Positions 20,627-31,973 of a stretch of 64,000 nucleotides of DNA are shown one piece after another (positions within the stretch are counted from its first letter, which is position 1; every line of letters starts with the position of its first letter). The DNA comes from Diploptera punctata (Eukaryota > Arthropoda > Insecta > Blattodea > Blaberidae): positions 342,501-406,500 of the forward strand of contig JASPKZ010007426.1 of NCBI GenBank assembly GCA_030220185.1. Reading direction: 5' to 3'. The position numbers and the translations under genes are program-made. The notes under the pieces were generated by a model, which had not been told where the DNA came from, did no database searches, and saw only the letters and a program-made list of their open reading frames with translations.

Positions 20627-21277
20627 ACTAACTAACTCACTGGCACTATCAAACCTTTAGGTTCATGGCCGCGGGGACATAAGCTCTCCATATATCCCTA
20701 TCCTGAGCCAATGTTTTCCAATCATCTCCTGTATAATCTACTTCCCTCAAATCATAGTTAATGTTATTCTCCCACCTCATTCTTGGTCTACCAACTGGGC
20801 GATTTTCCTCTGGTTTTCCTACAAGAAGCTTCCATGTACATCTTTCATTCCCCATTCGTGCCATATGTCCTGCCCATCCCAGTCTACGAGACTTAACTGT
20901 TCTCATTATAACTCTAGTGCCCCGCTATTGTATAAAGTCCTAACATTCCATGTTCCTAGGAACATATCCTTATGTTTAAGCCTTTGGCATGGATTCTCTG
21001 AAGTAGTCCCCGCCCGGAGAACCGAATGGGGGACTATTTGACCTCCGGAAAATTTTGCCCCAGTTGAACCCATGTCCGCATTTCTTCACGGTTGTATTTT
21101 TTACGGTGAAAGATCGTCACTCTTTCGACCAAGGTACTTTTTTCGTCTGGCTTATCACCTTCGATCAGTCCGGCATGGGTAACCCTATCGGCAGCAATGC
21201 TACCGTCGGTATAGCTCTCGAGATCATTTAAGCACGCAAGCCACTCCACCACGGCAAGGTAAAGATACCATGAAGGA
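20627..21277 (-). mobile_element. Internally deleted LINE-A (half-LINE) with TSD, second copy
   Basis: On the minus strand: LINE-A 5' region from 21277 (GGTATCTTTACCTTGCCGTG) through an endonuclease start that still reads FLGTWNVRTLY near 20950, then a direct jump at about 20912 into the last ~280 bp of the LINE. The 11-bp duplication CTCCAACCCTA at 20616-20626 and 21278-21288 flanks it. The internal junction differs from that in the 12091-12940 copy. Confidence 0.82.
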
Positions 21278-21288
21278 CTCCAACCCTA

Positions 21289-22309
21289 GGTTCCCTAACT
21301 CAAATTGTCCAGTGGAGCATCACCTATGTCCTGTTTAATTCTTGCACGATCTTATAGCATCACTCTGTATTTAGATATTGTATTACAACTTCTTCTCACT
21401 ACCTTGATTTAGTGATTACGTCAGAATGCAGCCTATTGAAAGTGACTGAACTTCTGCACAGTAATACAAGTATTCAGTCTTTTGATAATTATAATCATGC
21501 TATCATTTTTATGTCGTAACCAGTTTAGCTCCTCTCCAATTTATTTCACATATATTAGAGGATGTGTTGCATTTAAAAAATATGACGTTTTTTTTCCTTT
21601 TTTTTTTTCAAAATACAATATATTTTCTATTTCAATTTTTATAAGTATAAGGCCTAATAGGATTTAATATTTTCAATTAATAAATGTAGCCTATTCTACA
21701 AAAATAATATTAACATTGGGGATTCTATGCTACCGTGCCACCAACATAATTTGAATAAAAAACGGACAAACGCACAATTTATTGTTGCAGTATGTGAATA
21801 TTTACCTGAGAGAAATATATATGTTGATTTTTTCCTAAAAAAAGTGAAAATGCCTTAAAATAAAGTGAGAAGTTAACGTTAAAGTAACCTAAAATCAGTA
21901 TATTAGCAATGTAAAATGTGCATTAGTTATTCCACAGACAGTGTAGTCAACATATCACAAAAACCTGTTAACAAACAAGTGAACGCAAATTAATCTGGTG
22001 TATTAACTTGCTCATTTTATCACACTAATTTGCCCAAACTAACATTAACTTGTCCATTTCGTCACCCTAACTTGTCCATTTCGTCACCCTAACTTGTCCA
22101 CTTATGTAGGTGGACTCTTGGATATAATCCCTTTATATGTGAGCAAACATATTGGGTCTAACGGGAACATGTATTATCACATTGACCAACACAACTCTAA
22201 AAGTCACTTGTTCGTAATCGAATATTCACAGGTGGAACGGTGGCATAGAATAGCCTTAATATCGAATTACTTAAATTTTAAAACGACAAATTCCTATCTA
22301 ACAGTAGCA
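21289..22309. other. AT-rich stretch with a 22-bp minisatellite
   Basis: Two and a half copies of ACTTGTCCATTTCGTCACCC (22-bp period) lie at about 22045-22098, with a decayed unit before them. No gene is supported; the frame at 22094-22396 starts in the repeat and has no recognisable domain. Confidence 0.5.
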
Positions 22310-22505
22310 TTTATTTATCATCATCAACGTAACAATCGGGGAATAGGCCATTGGCCTGTTCTGCTTCAGGATAGAAACTGGTCCCTCGCTTCTTAGGTCG
22401 TCCAAGGTCTCTTCGCCCAGTGGGTCTGTAATTGAATAGCCTCAGATGTAGTCTATTGTTTGGCATTCTAAGGAGAAGTTCATACCAATTATTTTGGTAC
22501 GGTCT
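22310..22505 (-). mobile_element. LINE-E-like 3' end
   Basis: Complement strand resembles 20115-20420 and 40845-41010 (GGCCATTGGCCTGTTCTGC; ATTCTAAGGAGAAGTTCATA). Possible continuation lies after the inserted block, at about 23060-23290. Confidence 0.45.
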
Positions 22506-22756
22506 TTATAGTAAGTGATCCCACTACAGGCCTCAGGAGATCCTTGGGGTAGTAGGAGGTTAAGGCTCCCACTTTTTATTGACAATCGGCACTTGATGTC
22601 AGCCGGGTTGTCAATCCTGCGTGACGGCCGCCTTTACTCCCAGAACAAGCGTCTGGGTACTCATTTTTGTTAGAGGCTGAGTCGATCCCAGGGCCATAGT
22701 GCCGCCAGAAGGTTTGGATCAGTTTAAAAATCCTGACCCCACCGGACTCGAACCCA
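22506..22756 (-). mobile_element. SINE-1, head truncated
   Basis: Complement of the SINE-1 body from GATCCCACTACAGGCCTCAG to the box B-like GGACTCGAACCC; the rest of the tRNA-like head is lost at the junction with LINE-A at 22757. Confidence 0.82.
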
Positions 22757-23058
22757 TCTTTATAGGAAGCCAGATATAATGAGAACAGTTAAGTCTCGTA
22801 GACTGCGATGGGCAGAACAGTGGCACGAATGGGAAATGAAAGACGTGCATGGAAGCTTCTTGTAGGAAAACCAGAGGGAAAACGCCCAGAGTTAGTAGAC
22901 CAAGAATAAGGTGGGAGAATAACATTAACTATTATTTTAGGGAAGTAATATTATACAGGGGATGATTGGAAAACATTAGCTCAGGATATGGATGTATGGA
23001 GAGCTTATGTCCGCGCGGCCATGAACCTACGGGTTCGATAGTGCCAGTAAGTTAGTTA
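22757..23058 (+). mobile_element. LINE-A 3' end
   Basis: TCTTTATAGGAAGCCAGATA through the GHVARM-like and MRWENN-like coding region to CGCGCGGCCATGAACCTACG and a TTAG tail. Confidence 0.85.
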
Positions 23059-24089
23059 TGTTTCGATGGTTTCAGTAGTTGCTGGTGTGTTGAGAGCTGT
23101 GCGGATCTTCGTCTCTCAAGTGGTCATAAAGCGTATAACCCGCTAAAGGCGTTAATAAAACTTCATTTCTGCAGCTACTATCCTAATTAATTTGTCTGTA
23201 GCAAGAGTCCAGGTTTCAGAGCCTAATGTAGAGTTGGGAGAGCCATTGATTTATAAAATTTTAGAACTGTATCTGGGCGTATCTATAGCATTTATTTATA
23301 TTATACTTAATTATCCCTATCATTTATGTAAGCCTATCACTCAAACAAGCTGATTTATCTGTTATATCAACTAATAGATTTTAAAATTAAGATTTATATT
23401 ATGAGATCATGTGTTCGCTCTCCACGGTTTAGAAACATAAATTCGATTTACTGAGGAATTAGCTTAGTTTATGCAGTTCTGCGTGACGGACTTTATCTTT
23501 CGGGGCTAAACCCCGGAAGTCCAAAAGTACGAGCTAGACGCCACTAACCAGAACATCTGCTAATTTAATTAATAGTTGACAAAGAAGGTGCTGACCTAGT
23601 TGCTGTAAAGTTAAATATTACTATTGAGATTCAAAAAAGTTTATTTTTTAACTTCTTTGAAATTTATTGTATAAAAATGTGAAGATAAAATTGGCGCTGA
23701 TAATGCAGTTGTTTTGTGGGGAGAATAAAATTTACAGGCCGTGAGTGTCTCACAAGTGTATAGAAGAGAATTATGACTCTCTTCGGGGGAAAATGGGAGT
23801 CTAGATGGGAAGAATAAAAATCAATAAGTTGTACTAACAAACTTGTTTAAAAATTTAAATGAATATAAGCTTTCGTGCTGAAACAGAAATGTTGTTTGTG
23901 TTACCATACCCTTACTTTACTTCTAAATCTTCTTTTGACTTGTTGACAAGGGAAAGGAAGGAAATCAAATATTAACGATCGAATTGTCTCAGATGGCAGC
24001 TTTTGAGACTCATATTTAGGAAGTCCCGTCTTCAAACCATATGGGACCGACCAAACCTATTGTATTTTTATCCTGGATTCACTTAATTG
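23059..24089. other. Unassigned DNA
   Basis: The first 230 bp may be the rest of LINE-E. A short stem (TTCGGGG/CCCCGGA) lies at about 23497-23516. Nothing else recognised. Confidence 0.4.
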
Positions 24090-24533
24090 TCATAAGTAAT
24101 GCCACGAGTGATTTCCAAATTATCGATAAATTCACGACTCACGAAGTGAGGAGTGAATTTATCTAGAGAATTTGGAAATCAAGAGTGGCATTTGTTAGGA
24201 CTATTTAACGAATAAAATTAAGCTGTTTACTCACAAATCATTATTTAACTATAGTTATTTTAAAATATTTATATATTTAATGTAAACGGCGATGTTTGAA
24301 AACGAATGAGAAACGATAGGTACGCTTCTACTGCTTCATTTGTTTATCACTGCAACCAGATCATACTATTTTTTGCCAAAGGAACGCAATATTGTAAGGA
24401 GGAGCTTTCTTTAATATGGTAATTATAACACTGATAAATATTTGGTGAAACACGACTCTGATTGGTTGTAAAACAGAAATCATTGAAAAGTGATTGGTCA
24501 TTGACTCCCATTTGGGGCATGGGTTAAATAGTC
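24090..24533 (+). mobile_element. PAL-1 copy 1
   Basis: The first 100 bp form a hairpin: AATGCCACGAGTGATTTCCA pairs with GGAAATCAAGAGTGGCATTT, arms about 45 bp. Next comes GGACTATTTAACG, whose inverse GTTAAATAGTC ends the element at 24533. The interior is non-coding. Four copies in this window share this layout. Confidence 0.75.
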
Positions 24534-24765
24534 AAAGCAAATGCAGGGATTTATTTTTATTACCAGGATCCATTTTCTCATAAGCATCATCATTATTGGC
24601 TCAACACACCTTTAACGGCTTTACCATCCATTTTCCCGAATGTCATTTTCTCAAATTCAAGTTCCCGAAACATCTTTCCCGAATTTGAAATGTTATTAAC
24701 TTTCCAGAATTAAATTCCCGAAAGTTATATATAAGACGCTTTACCAATAAACAGAAATTTACAAT
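24534..24765. repeat. Degenerate TTCCCGAA-motif block
   Basis: Between the two PAL-1 copies, TTTCCCGAA/TTCCCGAAA-type words recur about five times (24643-24722) without a fixed period. A reverse-strand counterpart lies at 27325-27480. Confidence 0.5.
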
Positions 24766-25207
24766 GATTATTTAACTAATGCCACAAATGCTAGTCAGTG
24801 ATCAATCACGTTTCAATGAATTTCGTTTTACAACCAATGGCAGTCGTGTTTCACCTCGCGCTTTATCGATTTCTCTTTATTAGCTCCTGCTTTTGTGATA
24901 AAGAAAGCTCCTCCTTTTTAATGTTCTGAACAGGACAGAACATTATTTTTCTCCAACAAATACATTAAATATAGCAAATAATGAACAGATTCCTTGATTT
25001 TACTGAGTTGTTTACTAAAAAAAAATAAATGAATAACCCGCATTGTTGATTATGATATATAGTTTGATGTGTTTCAATATTTCTCCACTTGAGTACATTC
25101 TTACAATATTGCGATCTCATTTGGCAATACATAATATGATCTAGTAGCAGTGAATGAACATAACCTCACATTTCTGATTTGTTTTCAAACATCGCCGTTT
25201 ACATTAA

Positions 25208-25239
<32 letters not shown>

Positions 25240-25404
25240 GCTGTAGTTAAACAATGATTTGTGAGTAAAAGCTTAATTTTATTCGTTAAATAGTCTTAAC
25301 AAATGCCACTCTTGATTTCAAAATGCTCTAGATAAATTCACGATTCACTTCGTGAGTCGTGAATTTATCGATAGTTTGGAAATCACTCGTGGCATTACTT
25401 ATGA
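24766..25404 (-). mobile_element. PAL-1 copy 2, inverted
   Basis: Reverse orientation of copy 1 with an extra interior of about 200 bp and an (AT)n run at 25208-25233. Its hairpin lies at 25304-25400 and its outer edge GGCATTACTTATGAC mirrors that of copy 1. Confidence 0.75.
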
Positions 25405-25454
25405 CTACATGTTGCCAGCTGACACACATTTTATATGTATAATTACAAGAACTT

Positions 25455-25871
25455 ACTAACTAGCTCACTGACACTATCGAACCATTCATGGTTCACGGAC
25501 ATAAGCTCTCCATATATCCCCATCCAGAGCTAATTTTTTCCAATCATTCCCTGTATAATCTACTTCTCTCAAATAATAGTTAATATTATTCTCCCACCTC
25601 ATTCTTTATCTATCAACTGGGCGTTTTCCCTCTGGTTTTCCTACAAGAAACTTTTATGCATCTCTTTCATTTCCCATTCGTGCCACATGTCCTGCCCATC
25701 GCAGTCTACGGAACTTAACTGTTCTTATTATATCTGGCTTCCTATAAATATCATGTAGCTCACTATTATGTAGACCTCTCCATTCATCTGTCTGTTGATC
25801 TCTCTTTGGACCAAAAATTTTCCTAAGAACTTTATTCTCAAATACTCGTAATCTCCTTTCCTCCCTTAAAG
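25455..25871 (-). mobile_element. LINE-A 3' part, split by SINE-2a
   Basis: Complement of LINE-A from the TTAG tail (TTACTAACTAGCTCACTGAC) through the coding C-terminus; the minus frame reads RTVKFRRLRWAGHVARMGNE and VLRKIFGPKRDQQTDEW. The 75-residue open piece is a fragment of the EN/RT protein, without the RT core. Confidence 0.87.
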
Positions 25872-26255
25872 CTTTTTTTTTCAAATGCCCCAGGTTTGTC
25901 TTTCGACATTCCTGGTTTCTCTCCTGGCATGGCGTACTTGTAACCCACTTCTGAGGTTGGGGCGCCTGGAAGGCGGGGTTACGTTGCCCCGATGATATGA
26001 TGGATGATGATGATGATAATGGTGCGCCAGGAGAGTCCCTAATCCTAAGCTTAACCTAAGATGAATATGAATGTTGATGATTGCGATGGCCATACGATTT
26101 CGGGGACCGTTTGGGTCTTAAAGTTTTCCTGACATTTGTCTTACAGGTGAGGAAAAACCCCGATAAAAACCTCACCCAGAAAAACTGTCCCGACCGGGGA
26201 TCGAACCCGGCAGCGTGACAAGGCAGCACGCTACCCCGAGACCACAGCGGTGGAC
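25872..26255 (-). mobile_element. SINE-2a inserted in LINE-A
   Basis: Complement of a complete SINE-2a: head ends at GCGGTGGAC (26255), with an A-rich tail at 25873-25881. The 13-bp duplication TCCTCCCTTAAAG at 25859-25871 and 26256-26268 flanks it. Confidence 0.9.
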
Positions 26256-26525
26256 TCCTCCCTTAAAGTAAGAGTCCATGTTTCGCACCCATATAATATA
26301 ACTGGGAGAATAACAGTTTTATTTATATTTTTTAGTTTACGTTTTTTGAAAGGAGTTGAGACGACAGGAGTCCCTGTAATGCATAATAACACGTATTTCC
26401 AGAATTGAGCCTATGTTCAATATGTTTGTGCACCTCATTGCAATTTGTGATTATTGTTCCGAAGTATTCGAATTCAGCCAATTCTTCAAAATTTCCCTCA
26501 TTTGTCATTAGCTGTAGCAAATTTA
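26256..26525 (-). mobile_element. LINE-A continuation
   Basis: Resumes the LINE-A coding region on the minus strand; pieces read FEELAEFEYFGTIITNCNEV, HKHIEHRLNSGNTCYYALQG. This is the linker between the RT domain and the C-terminal region. Upstream RT is missing. Confidence 0.82.
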
Positions 26526-26574
26526 AATTATTGTGAGAACTAATAAGTGCAATGAATGATGGCTTAGAGATGCA

Positions 26575-26790
26575 GCACGAGGAGGACAGAAGCTCCTGTT
26601 GGATGGTTACGTGTGTTTGAATGGTAGGAATGGGACTGGTACCAAAATATATGTGGATTGTAAAAAAATACAAATGAGAGAAAATTCAGCAAGGACAATT
26701 ACTTCTGGATCACAAAATAATCTGGAAGTGCTGAAATGGCCTAACCAGTGTCCACATACTCAAAATAATATTAATTGTAATTACATTTAT
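26575..26790 (+). pseudogene. FLYWCH-type zinc finger exon remnant
   Basis: Forward frame from 26575 reads RGGQKLLLDGYVCLNGRNG, then TKIYVDCKKI, ENSARTITSG and PNQCPHTQN. This matches the order of a FLYWCH domain: GGxxLLLDGY, a Y/W-x-C with the first zinc Cys, a C-x-A-R-x-T block, and a terminal H-x-H. The second Cys appears replaced by Asn (NSAR) and the last His is missing, so zinc binding is probably lost. FLYWCH domains occur in DNA-binding host proteins and in Mutator-like transposases. There is no ATG or clear splice site. It could be a lost exon, a captured one, or a transposase piece. Confidence 0.55.
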
Positions 26791-26832
26791 TTAGTACCGA
26801 TAATCATTATTTATTTGGTTTTTAATGTAGGA

Positions 26833-27328
26833 AAAAATAAAAGATATAGAAAATAAAGTAAATAAATTTCACGCTATTTGTGGAACCATAAAAAGAACCT
26901 TAGGTCGGAAAACAAGGAAAGATACGAAACTTAAATTATATAAAACAATGGCTGTTCCTTTGTTGTTGTATGGAAGTGAAAATTGGATAATGAAATCAAG
27001 GGATAAAAGCAGGATACAGACTGCGGAAATGCTGTTTTTACGTAATGTGAAAGGATGCACAAGAGCGGATAGAATAAGGAATGAAACTATACGAGAAGAA
27101 TTAAATATATATGAAATTGAAGATAAAATCAGCGAAAATAATAAGAAATGGACAGAACACTTAATGAGAATGAACAACGAAAGAATACCAAAAAGAACCT
27201 TCCTGTATAATCCCAGAGGAACAAGAGATGTTGGCCGACCACGTAGAAGATGGACTCCACTTTTAACTTCGCCGGAACAGGCTGCATATCCTAAACCTTG
27301 TAGTAGAAGAAGAAGATTGAGGAAATAG
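26833..27328 (+). pseudogene. LINE-D EN/RT protein C-terminal fragment
   Basis: Open from about 26833 to 27328 with a Met at 26948. Pieces: IKRTLGRKTRKDTKLKLYKT, LLLYGSENW, CTRADRIRNETIREELNIYE, WTEHLMRMNNERIPKRTFLY and RGTRDVGRPRRRW. This is the region after the RT core in EN/RT LINEs: the LYKxxxxPxLxYGxExW block, then the basic GRPRxRW end. The reading frame is open for about 165 codons, so the copy is relatively young, but endonuclease and RT catalytic parts are absent. Confidence 0.78.
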
Positions 27329-27735
27329 TATTTCGGGAAAACAGGATTATTTAAATTCGGGAAAATGTATCCAGGGAATGCGGATTCTGGAAATGAATTA
27401 CATTTTCGAAAAAAATGCTTTGCGGGAAAATGGATATTCCGGAAAGAGGATTCGGGAATTTGTATGGAAATCCTTTAATGGTCCTACCTGGGATACTCAG
27501 AAGTCCACCCCACTCCCTTCTATTTTTAGCCATCTTCTTCTTCTTCACTAGATTTTTATTTTTCTTCTATTGGTTTTTAACAACATTTGATTGATCCAGA
27601 GACATACAACTTCTATAAGAGGTCGATGATGCAGAAAAAAATATGGTTGTAAAGTTTATCTCCCACACTTCTCAATTGTATGTGCAGGTTGCATATGAGC
27701 AGGATAAATAGTACTTCGAGTTCATATAATAAAAG
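27329..27735. other. TTCGGGAAA-motif block and unassigned DNA
   Basis: Words such as TTTCGGGAAAA, ATTCGGGAAAATG and TTCCGGAAAG recur at 27331-27460, the reverse complement of the motif at 24643-24722. The remaining 250 bp are not recognised. Confidence 0.45.
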
Positions 27736-27739
27736 CTGA

Positions 27740-27758
27740 ATTTACACACACATACACG

Positions 27759-27804
<46 letters not shown>
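27740..27804. repeat. (CA)n(TA)n microsatellite
   Basis: ACACAC run changing to TATATA. Confidence 0.95.
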
Positions 27805-27809
<5 letters not shown>

Positions 27810-27814
27810 TCAAG

Positions 27815-28045
27815 TGCTTGACGACATCATATCTTCCGCAGATCTACGGGATATGCGCTGGTTTGAGTCCCATGGCGGAAGACATTTTCTCATGGAATTT
27901 TGGCTAGTATGGGTATCTTGTCCACCGAACATCATGAGGAATTTGGGTATCCTTCAATAAATAGCAACTCAAGGTTGAGAAAACCAGCTATAATGGCTGA
28001 GGGTAATGAATGCTGATCACATGGCGCCCCTATAATATTTGAATG
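27815..28045 (+). mobile_element. SINE-3, degenerate, head truncated
   Basis: GCGCTGGTTTGAGTCCCATG, TTTCTCATGGAATTTTGGCT and GAAAACCAGCTATAATGGCT follow the SINE-3 consensus with many differences. Confidence 0.65.
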
Positions 28046-28137
28046 ATCGTCCGGCTCTGTAAATTACATATGTGGGTGCTGATGCCATCAGCCCGGCTGT
28101 TAAGCTAAGGCCCTTTAGACCTGATGATCCATGAAGT

Positions 28138-28138
28138 G

Positions 28139-28170
<32 letters not shown>

Positions 28171-28172
28171 GT
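28138..28172. repeat. (TA)n(CA)n microsatellite
   Basis: Short mixed dinucleotide run. Confidence 0.9.
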
Positions 28173-28720
28173 TTAACACATTAATATTCGGCACTTCAAT
28201 TATTAACACTTTTTACTCTAATTGTAATGTGAGATTGAATTAAAAATACCAATTAATTTCAATATGATTAATTAAATAATTATGTGCAAAACAAAATTAA
28301 TCCTGTGTGTTTTGTATATAAATAAGTAATAAGTAATCTTCAGAACACTGCATTATGTACGACCTATATTAAATATTAGCAATTCAAAAAATATTCTATA
28401 ATACATAAATGCATATTAATGGTAATTTAAAAATTAAAAAAGACACAAGAAAAGGAAATGATTTGCATTGTAAGATCAAACCTAATATAAATAAGAGGGA
28501 CAGTATATTTCCAAACTACAGTTTCGTTTTTGTGTTCTAACATATTTTTTTACGATTTCCAATTTTATTATTATATTTTACTATGTTAGTACAGCTTAAA
28601 TGTATATTGTGGTGTTATAAAGAAAACTTCCAAAAATAAGAAAAATGAGTTTGTGTGGATTTTTCGTGTTGAGAATTGAAAATAAAGTTGAGATTTCATA
28701 GGTCGGGTTACCGGCCCGAC
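28173..28720. other. AT-rich stretch, nothing recognised
   Basis: No coding, RNA or repeat call can be supported. Confidence 0.45.
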
Positions 28721-28884
28721 GCTAAGTATTCCAGTGGTAGGGCTGCTACCTTTAATTAGTCTCTGGACAGACATTAGGATACCGCATTTAAGCAATACTC
28801 GATGGAATGGTTATACCGCCGTGACTCGATCCTCAGTGCCTCGTTTGTTAAAACGGGTTGTACCACGAGAACGTGAGGTTGAGA

Positions 28885-29075
28885 GTTGGGCAGGAGAGGT
28901 TATCGAATGGAAGATCACAGGATACCCAAACAAATGTTAATCTATCAACCTGCAGGAAGAAGAAGGCCAGGACGTACACTCAAAGTACTTTTGGATGGTG
29001 TTTCTCTTGAGGCCGAAACAGGTCAACAAATGGCCTAAGCTCGTGAATATACTATGATGATGATGATGATGAGTT
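28885..29075 (+). pseudogene. LINE-F C-terminal remnant
   Basis: Forward pieces read YRMEDHRIPKQMLIYQPAGR, GRRRPGRTLKVLLDG and AETGQQMA, the terminal region of an EN/RT LINE (GHVxRMxxxRxPKQxL, GRRxxGRPxxR). It ends in a GATGATGAT tail at 29056-29072. A palindrome GTCGGG/CCCGAC lies upstream at 28702-28720. Confidence 0.7.
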
Positions 29076-29983
29076 TGTGGTAGTAAGTATAAACAAAACT
29101 ATGTTCTACCGCTCAAAAGTTCTTTATGATAAAACCTTTACAAATTCTTAACCCTGATTTTTCATATACATTCAAACTCCACGGTTTAATTATCTCTAAA
29201 CTACCTTTTCGGATTTATTTTCCCTCTGTAAGCTCACATAAAATGATCCCTTCAGTAAGAAATGGCCATTGTCCACATTTTCACAATTTAAGAAAACTGC
29301 ATTTTCATTGATTTAATAGTTTATACTCGTAGCTGACCCCGGGCCACTCAGTGACATCTATTAGAAAACAAGTGTAACAAAATTAGTATAGTAGAATTTC
29401 TCATTGTTGTTCATTTCATTTGAAACAGTTTCATTGCGCAATATTTGATTGACTGGATATTTTCTCTACGTACAGTATGTTTACTGTAAAACATGGTTAA
29501 GATTGGCCTGAATTCTATTTTCAGTCATGCAAACTGAGTTATCTGGTGAAAACCGGAACTAATACGATGTCGTAGTAAACTGTATGTTTGTACAAACAAT
29601 CAGTTCCGAACGTAAGTTTATCTTCAAACACTCGCTGCAAATCTGTTTAAGTAAGTAATGCTAAAGAAACACAATGTAAACAAACTACATTTAAACTGGT
29701 CCACATTCAACCAAATCTTATTCTATTTTCTTCGACGTTACAGTGACATAAAACTCCATATCTTCATACAAAGAGCTCATCTTATCACATTTTATTATTG
29801 TGCAGCATTTTCATATTGATTTTGCATTGTAATACAAATTTGTTAAAAACAGCTAAAGCGAGCGGATTGGGGGCCTATTTTATGGCGGATAACGCGGGAC
29901 TGATGGAGAAGCATTTACAAATAACTTGGTTTAACCGCCCCGTGACTTCGTTTAATTGAGACCACGCAACATACCACTGCACG
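29076..29983. other. Unassigned DNA with a SINE-4 tail fragment
   Basis: At about 29333-29400, AGAAAACAAGTGTAACAAAA and neighbours match the SINE-4 3' region. The rest shows nothing I recognise. Confidence 0.45.
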
Positions 29984-30679
29984 AGTATATATAATTCTTC
30001 TGTACGTGTGTATGTCACTGAACTACTCCTAAACGATTGGACCGATTTTGATGATTTTTTTGGTGTGTTTGAGTAGATTCCTGGATGTTTTAGATTCACA
30101 ATTTGACTCTCCAAAAACCGTAAGGTGTAGGAGTTGACCAGAAGTAAAAATTTAAAAATCGCTCTAGTGGTAATAATTTTCGATGTTTCACAACGAAACT
30201 CAGTATATCCTATTCAAATAAACCTAGATGTGTATTATCAAAAAATTAGCGAAATTAGACAATTAGAAGTGGAGATTTATCTTAAATCTGAAATTGAAAA
30301 TTGCTTAAACGACTTTACCGAATTTGATGAAAATTGTTGTGTGTGTTTGACTGGGTCCGTGGATCATTTAGATTCATAATTGGACCCTCTAAAACCATTA
30401 GGTGTAGGAGTTTGCCTGAAGTGAAAATTTAAAAATCGCTCTAGCGGTCACAATTTTCGATGTTTCACGACGAAAGTCAATACATCGTATTAAAATAACC
30501 TGAGGTAGGTATTGTCAAAAAATGAGCGAAATCTAAGAATTAGAAGTAGAGATTTACCTGAAATCCGAAATTAAAAACGGACTAGCAACCCTGTTTGGTT
30601 CGTCTCGCAGTATACCATACAATTTAATTAACCTTTAATATTTAATTTAGGCGTAGCAACACACATCGGGTATTTCCTA
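29984..30679 (+). mobile_element. HEL-2 Helitron-like element with internal tandem units
   Basis: Two units of about 280 bp (near 30090 and 30368) each contain ATTAGGTGTAGGAGTT-like, AAAAATCGCTCTAG and TTTTCGATGTTTCAC. The 3' end has GGCGTAGCAACACACATCGG then GTA, like HEL-1. No protein encoded; the forward frame at 30134-30379 is not conserved. Confidence 0.65.
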
Positions 30680-31429
30680 TTATGAATAATCGTTTAAAAA
30701 GTGCAAAGGAATAAAGACTGGAAGATGCCACTATCTATTGTTATTAATTACATATATCTCAGTCACATTCCTAGCACTGGGTAACTCCCAACCATATCGT
30801 TACTTACATCGACTACTGGTGTGGAGGAGGATTTTAACTCGTCATTTTCGATCTTTTTTTATAGACATATGTTTATTTGTTCATTTATTTATTTATTACT
30901 ATGGTTAAAGGGATATTTCCTTGTACAAATTTGATTTGGCCACCACTGTTACTGCTCGCGGAATTGATTTAAATTCGATATCCGGCTACACCATCGATTT
31001 TTTTAGTAGGCCTATACTACCTGGAACTGTGACTACTTAACCTAATGTGGAAAAGTGAATAGCTATTTGGAATTAGTAGAGAATCTTGTTAAGACAACTT
31101 AAATTATGGTTGAGGGATAGTTTCACTCTAGCTGCGCTACTTCTTGTAATGTCTTTGGCTTACCAATGACAGTAACCAACTCAGTCGGTCTTGGCACTTT
31201 GAAGCTTCCGTTTTAATATTTAATTTAACAACCAACTTGAAAAGCTCAGGTCATTCGCGTTCGCAATTCAAATCTCGACATGAAAGAATCGACTGATTTT
31301 GCTCAAATGCCTTTTTGTCAGGCTTGAGGTCTTTCAGGCATGCGAGCAGCCAAACAATGACAGGGGCCACACGTATTTATTTGTCTTCCGAAAGAAACTA
31401 GATTCTGGATATTTACACCTTTGAAAATC
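30680..31429. other. Unassigned DNA
   Basis: TGTCAGGCTTGAGGTCTTTC near 31316 hints at a decayed SINE-4 relative. No gene supported. Confidence 0.4.
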
Positions 31430-31662
31430 CATTAATCCCTCCCGGCCAACAAATTTTGCTTAGAGGCCTCTTTGTTCAAGCTTGAGGTTCTTTCGCATAA
31501 GCCTACCATAAATTTACGAGTCGGAACACACGGCTTTAACCATCTTCCGAAATAATACATATTAAAGATTTTTACGACATTAAAAAACGGTCGACCCCGA
31601 TCCGGTATGAACTTGCAAAACTTAAGATTCACTGGTGAGGACAGTAGCCGCCATTCGCCGAC
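31430..31662 (-). mobile_element. SINE-4, diverged
   Basis: AAATTTTGCTTAGAGGCCTC, GGTCGACCCCGATCCGG and the head remnant near 31640 follow SINE-4 on the minus strand with heavy change. Confidence 0.6.
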
Positions 31663-31680
31663 AGTAATTACAATAACTGT

Positions 31681-31856
31681 TGGTCCTGGGTCGCGTCAAT
31701 CTCTAAAATAAACTATTTGCAGACTATGGTCTGGGGGTAAAAGGCAGCCTTCACGCAATTCAGACCACCCGGATGACATTTCGTGCCGATTGTCTACAAG
31801 GACGGGACCCTAACCTCCTACTACACCAAGAGCCTCTTAAGGCCTATATTAAGATA
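31681..31856 (+). mobile_element. SINE-1, diverged 3' part
   Basis: GGTCCTGGGTCGCGTCAATC, GTGCCGATTGTCTACAAGGA and ACCTCCTACTACACCAAGAG match the SINE-1 body; the tRNA head is missing. Confidence 0.7.
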
Positions 31857-31973
31857 ATTAACTCAATGGCACTACCGCAACCGTATGGTCATGGATACGC
31901 GAACATAATTTCTCCATATATCTCTATCGTGAGCTATTGTTTTCCAACCATCCCCTGTATAATCTACTTCCCT
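31857..31973 (-). mobile_element. LINE-A, longest copy, 3' segment
   Basis: The 3' end of a LINE-A copy that continues to about 33795 through three later insertions. It starts after a degraded TTAG tail (AATTAACTCAATGGCACTA). Confidence 0.85.

Noticed and set aside
22094..22396. 100-residue hypothetical protein
   Set aside because: No domain, starts in a minisatellite, and no codon-level support.
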